Below are positions 42,962-47,152 of a DNA stretch of 47,152 bases, in pieces. The position numbers were made by a program, and so were the translations under genes. The DNA is from UTCFX2 sp002050125 (lineage in GTDB: Bacteria; Chloroflexota; Anaerolineae; Anaerolineales; UBA4823): positions 3,952-51,103 of the forward strand of contig JAOSJQ010000020.1 of the NCBI GenBank assembly GCA_027494035.1, read 5' to 3'. The notes beneath the pieces were generated by a model that searched no databases, had not been told where the DNA came from, and saw only the letters and a list, made by a program, of their open reading frames with translations. How positions within the stretch are numbered: the stretch's first letter is position 1; the number at the start of each line of letters is the position of its first letter.

Positions 42962-44113
42962 ATGACGCAAACGGATATTTATCTGGACTACAACGCCACG
43001 ACTCCATGCGATCCGCGCGTGCTGGAAGCGATGTTGCCTTTTTTCACTGAAATCTACGGCAATCCGGCCAATGGGCTACATAAACAAGGACGTTTGGCTG
43101 CCAAGCACGTCGAAGCTGCGAGAGGGAGCGTAGCGCATCTTATCGGTGCACATTCTGGGGAAATCATCTTCACCGCCGGAGCGACCGAAAGCAACAACCT
43201 CGCGATTCTTGGCATAGCACGAAAAGCAGCGAACACGAGGCGGAAGCGAATCGTCACCTCGGCGGTTGAGCATAAGTCTGTTCTCGCTGTGATCGAGAAG
43301 CTAGAGAGCGAAGGCTTTGAAGTTATCATCTTGCCAGTTGATGACAGAGGGCGTGTACAGCTTGGCTCTGTTGAGCAGGCAGTGAACGATGAGACTTTAT
43401 TGGCGTCTATCCAAGGTGCCAACAACGAGGTGGGTACAATCCAACCTATTCAGGAGATTGTTGAGATTGCTCATCAGCATGGAGCCCTGGTGCATTGCGA
43501 TGCGGCTCAAGCTGTGGGGAAGATGCCGGTGCATCTTGACACTTGGGGCGTTGACCTTGCCTCCTTCAGTGCACATAAGCTATATGGCCCCAAGGGAATA
43601 GGGGCCCTGTACATACGTGGTGGTCCCAAGTCGGTTCCCATTGAGCCGATCCTTATCGGAGGAGGACAAGAGAGGGGACTACGACCAGGTACACTGAATG
43701 TTCCTGCTATAGTTGGCTTTGGCGAAGCTTGCCGCATTTGCTCACTGCAAGTTGCTGAGGAGTCGGAGAGGTTGGCTTCTCTCCGCGATTACTTTGAGAG
43801 AAGACTGCAGGACGAAGCATCTGGGATACGCATTAATGGTGATACAACGCACCGCCTGCCGAACACCAGTAGTGTGACATTCCCTGAGGTGGATGCTGAT
43901 GCCTTGTTGCTCAATGTCCCAAGTCTCATGCTTGGTACAGGGTCTGCTTGTACTTCTGGGGCAATTGCCCCCTCTCATGTTTTGGAAGCAATGAGGCTGA
44001 GTCGGGAGGATGCCTTTCGTACTGTAAGGGCGAGTATTGGACGATTCACCTCTGCCGAACAGATCGAGTCGGCGGTGACAGCCATTGCCGAGGCATACAA
44101 GAGAATGATTTAA
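42962..44113 (+). CDS. Cysteine desulfurase (DndA / SspA / IscS-like), last gene of the defence operon
   Basis: This 383-aa PLP enzyme removes sulfur from cysteine as a persulfide. Motifs: YLDYNATTPCDPRVLEAMLP, H104 in SAVEHKSVL, NNEVGTIQP, HCDAAQAVGKMP, the PLP lysine in SAHKLYGPKG (K206), and the persulfide Cys in LGTGSACTSGA (C330). These distinguish the IscS/NifS group, to which DndA and SspA belong. It starts 8 bp after brxL, so it belongs to the same transcript. In phosphorothioation systems this enzyme feeds sulfur to the DndC/SspD-type protein, here at 32792. It might also be a spare IscS; the position argues for the DNA modification role. ATG at 42962, no clear binding site. Confidence 0.9.
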   Translation: MTQTDIYLDYNATTPCDPRVLEAMLPFFTEIYGNPANGLHKQGRLAAKHVEAARGSVAHLIGAHSGEIIFTAGATESNNLAILGIARKAANTRRKRIVTSAVEHKSVLAVIEKLESEGFEVIILPVDDRGRVQLGSVEQAVNDETLLASIQGANNEVGTIQPIQEIVEIAHQHGALVHCDAAQAVGKMPVHLDTWGVDLASFSAHKLYGPKGIGALYIRGGPKSVPIEPILIGGGQERGLRPGTLNVPAIVGFGEACRICSLQVAEESERLASLRDYFERRLQDEASGIRINGDTTHRLPNTSSVTFPEVDADALLLNVPSLMLGTGSACTSGAIAPSHVLEAMRLSREDAFRTVRASIGRFTSAEQIESAVTAIAEAYKRMI

Positions 44114-44285
44114 GATCGTGCGGTTGCGATACGTTGTGGGTGTATTCTGTATGAATTCGCGGGACAACAAGGCCGGTTAGAGGAACGGAGACTTTCATCG
44201 CCAACCAGAGCAGCAGCGGAGCAGGAAAATGGCGAAGGAAGGACCAGCGGAAGACGGGACACTGCTCAGCCGCGTGATATGTGGG

Positions 44286-44294
44286 TGCTATACT
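44286..44294 (+). promoter_or_regulatory. Extended -10 element
   Basis: TGCTATACT (TGN + TATACT at 44289-44294) lies 45 bp before the small gene at 44340. There is no -35 match. The gap 44114-44285 contains no recognisable gene. Confidence 0.4.
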
Positions 44295-44339
44295 TGCCAA
44301 GAGAAGAGAGCATTCTCCTAGAGAGCAGGCAGTGCGACG

Positions 44340-44537
44340 ATGAGTGATCACACCGAACACGAGCCCAACGAAGAGAAGCCTATCTTCTGGGTTGGCAATC
44401 ACCATAGCGCGGATTGTGGTGATCCGCCCTCGATTGACGGTGACAGAACAAGCCACTATCATGGCTACTTCGAGAATGTTCACGGCGAGCAGGCTATCTT
44501 CGTGTTCAACTTGAAGACAAAGATCGGCTGGCTCTGA
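44340..44537 (+). CDS. Hypothetical small protein, probably C-truncated
   Basis: This 65-aa acidic protein contains GNHHSADCGDPPSIDGDRT and YHGYFENVHGEQAIFVFN, a His/Asp/Cys-rich patch suggestive of a metal- or ligand-binding domain. It ends at KTKIGWL, in the middle of what looks like a beta strand. The sequence after its stop is unrelated coding debris, so it is probably the front part of a longer protein. A weak GAGAGCAGG lies about 13 bases upstream. I do not recognise the family. Confidence 0.5.
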   Translation: MSDHTEHEPNEEKPIFWVGNHHSADCGDPPSIDGDRTSHYHGYFENVHGEQAIFVFNLKTKIGWL

Positions 44538-44538
44538 A

Positions 44539-45066
44539 TGGGCGACGTTACCGGCACTGACGCCGTTCCCGGTTACCCCTACCGCCCAGGTACAGCTCTC
44601 CACCGACGGCGGGCAGACCTGGTTGCCCCTGGCAGCGTACAACGCGACCCACAACACCGCTGGCTGGGCCGAACAGGCCATCAGCCTGGCCGGCTATGCG
44701 GGGCAGAGGGTGCGCGTCCGCTTCCTGCTCGTCACCGACAATGACGGCGCGAGCGGCATGGGCTGGACGGTGGATGCCATCACGGTGTGGCCCGCGCACG
44801 CCATCCAGGAGTTCCGACCGGCGCTCAAGATCGAGGACTTCTTCGACACATATTTCGCGCTTGCCCGCGCGGGCAAGCTCAACGAGGAAGGACTGCCCAA
44901 CCTGTTGCATATGGCGGTGATCATGCGCGAGTACGACCGCGAGATCCGGGCGGTGCACCCGCCGCGGCTGGTCCAGCAAATGCTTATGTGGTCACTGGCG
45001 CCAATCGGGCGGTTGCTCGGCTATCGTGGCGCCTTCCCCGGCGAGGCTCAGGGTCAATATACCTAG
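44539..45066 (+). pseudogene. Chimeric remnant: M6-peptidase-like domain joined to cupin C-terminal half
   Basis: One open frame joins two unrelated family pieces. From about 44570 to 44795 it reads VQLSTDGGQTWLPLAAYNATHN...VRVRFLLVTDNDGASGMGWTVDAI, the beta-sandwich text of immune-inhibitor-A/M6 peptidase or related accessory domains. From about 44797 it becomes EFRPALKIEDFFDTYFALARAGK, then GLPNLLHMAVIMREYDREI and LAPIGRLLGYRG, the C-terminal third of cupin-domain proteins common in Chloroflexota. Neither half has its start or catalytic core. The only possible starts are TTG codons. It looks like a recombination junction between two dead genes at the edge of the island. Confidence 0.55.
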
Positions 45067-45119
45067 CGTTCGTCTGCGATCTGTGGTAACGGCTGGCAGA
45101 AGTTCTCAAGGAGTAGGAC

Positions 45120-45752
45120 ATGAATAACTGGTTGGCTTCCTGGAAGAGATTTGCTGCGATCGCCGTCGTGCCTGTCATCACCAGCGTGGTGCTGCTGATC
45201 GTGTCCGCCAGCGAGGAATTCTCCGAGCGCTCCGTCGCTGCCAGTCTGCTCATCCTCGGCTTCGCAGTATTTGGTGTGAGCGGAATGCTATTCACGGGCA
45301 GGGCGATCTGGAAGTGGCCTATCGGGCAGACCGCCGCCTATCTGCGCTGGGAGCGGAGCTTCGTCATCGCGGCAGTTCTGGCAACGGCGCTGGGGCTGAC
45401 GCTGCTGGAAGACATGCTCGATGAGGCCGGCGCGTCAGGTTTCGCACCGGTGAGCCTGGTCACCTATCTGATCGGCGCGGTAGTCTTGGTCGTCGCCGAG
45501 ACAACCTTCCTCAGCAGCCGCGACTGGGTTTACTCGCAGGTTGTGATCTACGTGGTGCTGGCCTTTCTGGCTCAAGCTGGGTTTGGCGTCTGTCTGCTCC
45601 AGACCGGGTTAGTGGCTGAATGGGTAGGGTGGCTGACGATTGTGTGGAATCTGGGCTGGCTCGTCGTTCTGTCGCTCGCGAGTCCGCGTAACGTCTACTA
45701 TCCCGCGTTTCACCATGCCGCGCCGCTCCTCATCGGACTGTCGCTGCTGTAG
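45120..45752 (+). CDS. Multi-pass membrane protein of unknown function
   Basis: This 210-aa protein has six or seven hydrophobic segments (AAIAVVPVITSVVLLIVSA, SLLILGFAVFGVSGMLF, FVIAAVLATALGLTLL, LVTYLIGAVVLVVAE, VVIYVVLAFLAQAGFGVCLL, VGWLTIVWNLGWLVVLSLA). ATG at 45120 has AAGGAGT seven bases upstream, so translation is likely. The pattern recalls small Chloroflexota membrane proteins that are found next to sensor kinases, but I cannot name a family. The gene is intact, with an upstream gap of 53 bp after the chimeric remnant. Confidence 0.7.
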   Translation: MNNWLASWKRFAAIAVVPVITSVVLLIVSASEEFSERSVAASLLILGFAVFGVSGMLFTGRAIWKWPIGQTAAYLRWERSFVIAAVLATALGLTLLEDMLDEAGASGFAPVSLVTYLIGAVVLVVAETTFLSSRDWVYSQVVIYVVLAFLAQAGFGVCLLQTGLVAEWVGWLTIVWNLGWLVVLSLASPRNVYYPAFHHAAPLLIGLSLL

Positions 45753-45828
45753 GGCTAAGAGAGCCGTTTCGCGGTCTGGCCGCCGTCGCTGCTAACATCG
45801 GACATAAAGCAGAGGCAAGGAGTCCAGG

Positions 45829-46107
45829 GTGAACACATTCATGAACGAGTCGTTTTCCAGACGCCTGGCGTGGTCAGTCACCTGGATCTCCGTCGCGTTG
45901 GTGACCATCGGCCTCACGCTGAGTATCCTCGCGCTCGTCGCGGACGGCGGCCCGTCCGCACCTTTTTCGCACCAGTTCTTCACGCCCGTGCTTACCCTGG
46001 CTTATGGAGTCGCCGGCGCGCTAGTCGCCACGCGCAACTACCTGATGGAAGCCCACTACTGGGCCTCGACCCTCCTCGATGAGCCGCTCACCTACACGCT
46101 CGCCTGA
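45829..46107 (+). CDS. Truncated membrane protein (sensor-kinase-like N-terminus)
   Basis: This 92-aa ORF begins with RRLAWSVTWISVALVTIGLTLSILALVADGG and FFTPVLTLAYGVAGALVATRN, the N-terminal membrane region seen in many Chloroflexota sensor histidine kinases. Instead of continuing with NPIGWL-type helices it diverges at about 46034 into a short unrelated tail, LMEAHYWASTLLDEPLTYTLA. The tail may be the end of another gene fused by deletion. GTG at 45829 has AAGGAGT six bases upstream; ATG at 45841 is an alternative. It is followed by a good terminator. It is probably a broken gene that may still be translated. Confidence 0.6.
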   Translation: MNTFMNESFSRRLAWSVTWISVALVTIGLTLSILALVADGGPSAPFSHQFFTPVLTLAYGVAGALVATRNYLMEAHYWASTLLDEPLTYTLA

Positions 46108-46114
46108 GTTCCCA

Positions 46115-46142
46115 GGGTCAGCCGCCAGGCTGGCCCTTCTTC
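46115..46142 (+). terminator. Rho-independent terminator
   Basis: GGGTCAGCC (46115-46123), loop GCCA, GGCTGGCCC (46128-46136), with one T-G wobble, then TTCTTCC. It directly follows the stop at 46107. Confidence 0.6.
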
Positions 46143-46192
46143 CATGTTGAGCGCGGCGAGAGAGACCGCGCCTACCCCAACAGGAGCCTCTC

Positions 46193-46360
46193 ATGAACAT
46201 CAACCGCCAGTCAGACATCCCCCACGCCCCCTACTACGTCGTCTGCGACGACCCCTTCCTCTCCGGCTGGGGACCAGCCCGGCAGCGCGACATCGCCCAG
46301 TTCGGGGTGAAGGGCAACCCGGACTTTTTACAAATCAAAGCTCTGGCTTTCCCGATCTAG
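46193..46360 (+). CDS. Small protein, truncated (accessory-element type)
   Basis: This 55-aa ORF has AGGAG six bases before ATG 46193. It reads MNINRQSDIPHAPYYVVCDDPFLSGWG, which resembles the front of small proteins that I associate with plasmids and phages. After GPARQRDIAQFGVKGN it runs into unrelated text and stops at 46358-46360, so the C-terminal half is likely lost. The function is unknown. Confidence 0.5.
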   Translation: MNINRQSDIPHAPYYVVCDDPFLSGWGPARQRDIAQFGVKGNPDFLQIKALAFPI

Positions 46361-46395
46361 CATAAGGGCCTATTGAGCAAGCCACGAGCCGCGTT

Positions 46396-46575
46396 TTGAC
46401 GCACCTCTATCGTGGCTTTTCGCTTCCCTCGGCTCCCGTATCCAGCCTCAAACGTGAACGCAATGTAGAGATTCGCGCCCGGTATGCAGAAGGAACTAAC
46501 GTGCCTGATCTGGCCGAAAAGCATAGCATATCCACTAAACGGGTCTATCAAATTCTACAAGGGAGGAGGAAGTAA
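46396..46575 (+). CDS. Small helix-turn-helix DNA-binding protein
   Basis: The 59-aa frame ends KRERNVEIRARYAEGTNV, PDLAEKHSISTKRVYQIL and QGRRK, a clear helix-turn-helix of the Mor / sigma-region-4-like kind (RARYAEG...DLAxxHxISxxRVYQIL). No ATG is present; TTG at 46396 is the most plausible start, and the N-terminal 20 residues may be untranslated. It may be the remnant of a longer regulator of a mobile element. The protein resolves a stretch that otherwise seems empty between 46361 and 46597. Confidence 0.5.
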   Translation: MTHLYRGFSLPSAPVSSLKRERNVEIRARYAEGTNVPDLAEKHSISTKRVYQILQGRRK

Positions 46576-46597
46576 GAGAACACTCCGCGCTTCGCCC

Positions 46598-47104
46598 TCA
46601 CGGATGCACAAAGAACCCTCCCCAGGGCGTTTCAAAGGTAAACTTCACCAACAGGTAGACCAGGCAGACATAGAAGATGACCATCGCCACCCGCGTTGCC
46701 CGCAGGAAGGTGGCTCTTTCCAGATCGTAGGACAACAGCGACAGCCCCAGCCCGGCCAGGAACAGGATCGCATTGGCATAGACGATCTCCAGCGCGGTGC
46801 TGGGCAGTTGCCCTCCATACAGGGCGGAGGCGAGATACCACAGGAACATAGCCCAGGGAGCCAGCAGATTGGTCAGCAGATTCGCGTCGAAAATGTGCCG
46901 CCGCCGCGCCGGGCGCAGCGCCAGCTCGCCGAGCGCAGTCAGCGTCCAGGCGAAGAAGGCAACTTTCATATGCTGCATCACCGACTCACTTCCGGCGCCG
47001 ATCACGGTCACCCAGGAGTAGGGCAGCCAGTCGTGCACGAAGTGCAGGACGAGGAAGATCAGGTGAAAGACGATGGTCTTGCGCAGTACCCGTCGAAAGG
47101 TCAT
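46598..47104 (-). CDS. Small integral membrane protein (possibly DUF6512-like)
   Basis: This 168-aa protein has five predicted transmembrane helices (TIVFHLIFLVLHFVHDWLP, MKVAFFAWTLTALGELAL, LLAPWAMFLWYLASALYG, ALEIVYANAILFLAGLGLSLL, VAMVIFYVCLVYLLVKFTF). The motif HFVHDWLP followed by ESVMQHMKVAFFAW recalls a family of small membrane proteins of unknown role (I think DUF6512). ATG at 47104 has AAGGAG seven bases upstream, a strong start. The remaining 48 bases of the window hold no gene. Confidence 0.72.
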   Translation of the reverse strand: MTFRRVLRKTIVFHLIFLVLHFVHDWLPYSWVTVIGAGSESVMQHMKVAFFAWTLTALGELALRPARRRHIFDANLLTNLLAPWAMFLWYLASALYGGQLPSTALEIVYANAILFLAGLGLSLLSYDLERATFLRATRVAMVIFYVCLVYLLVKFTFETPWGGFFVHP

Positions 47105-47152
47105 AGATTTCTCCTTAAATGTATGTGGTGACTGATATGCTCTCCCGCAGCG

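Noticed and set aside
42962..44113. Housekeeping iscS
   Set aside because: No iscU/iscR/hsc neighbours; it directly follows brxL in a defence operon with a PAPS-reductase-like protein.
44538..44744. 68-aa open frame starting right after the small gene
   Set aside because: It is Arg/Pro-rich and a shadow of the chimeric remnant's frame, which carries recognisable protein motifs.

Overview
The window looks like a G+C-rich chromosome segment of a Chloroflexota bacterium (Anaerolineae-like). This is inferred from the gene families and the abundant hairpin-rich intergenic repeats; no rRNA or marker gene in the window fixes the taxonomy. One tRNA gene is present, tRNA-Glu(CTC) at 26777-26849.

Layout. 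1-1.6 kb: a GNAT acetyltransferase cut by the window edge, then a tandem array of about seven 145-161 bp hairpin repeats. 1.7-10.1 kb: a membrane protein, an MFS transporter, and a minus-strand operon for a BMP/nucleoside-type ABC importer (two permeases, an intervening four-helix-bundle gene, and an ATPase). The ATPase is about twice its normal length because three membrane-type segments, one of them an RDD-like domain, interrupt its two nucleotide-binding domains. 10.1-11.1 kb: a repeat-filled gap with a nested 189 bp element that has perfect 17 bp terminal inverted repeats. 11.1-15.6 kb: a divergent glycerol-1-phosphate-dehydrogenase-like protein, then a translationally coupled pair of Gfo/Idh/MocA oxidoreductase and GH36 alpha-galactosidase. 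15.9-22.9 kb: a surface-polysaccharide cluster (O-antigen ligase/TPR protein, WecG/TagA-type transferase, flippase, methyltransferase, two glycosyltransferases). All but the first are frameshifted, mostly by one-base changes in homopolymers, which suggests consensus errors at least as much as gene decay. 23.1-26.6 kb: PdxT, an NDUFA9-like NAD(P)-binding protein and a CNNM/HlyC-CorC-type membrane protein.

26.8-44.1 kb is a genomic island next to tRNA-Glu. It starts with a serine-recombinase-type integrase that reads into the tRNA 3' half antisense and has lost its catalytic N-terminal domain. It then carries a tight nine-gene plus-strand operon: DUF4007 (SspB-like), a 1119-aa P-loop ATPase (possibly SspC-like), a PAPS-reductase/DndC/SspD/BrxP-like sulfurtransferase, a second DUF4007-like protein, a small BrxB-like protein, a 1427-aa BrxC/PglY ATPase, a PglZ-domain protein, a BrxL ATPase without the Lon-like C-terminus, and a DndA/SspA/IscS-type cysteine desulfurase. 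This is a type 4 BREX-like set (PAPS reductase in place of the PglX methyltransferase) fused with a phosphorothioation-type sulfur module. The likely job is DNA sulfur modification plus phage exclusion. No methyltransferase and no recognisable nuclease are present.

44.3-47.2 kb is a scar zone: truncated and chimeric gene remnants (M6-peptidase-like domain joined to a cupin C-terminal half; a sensor-like membrane N-terminus), two small genes missed by simple length cut-offs (a 55-aa truncated ORF and a 59-aa helix-turn-helix protein), and two small integral-membrane proteins. No second copy of the tRNA 3' end was seen, so the island's right end is outside the window or eroded.
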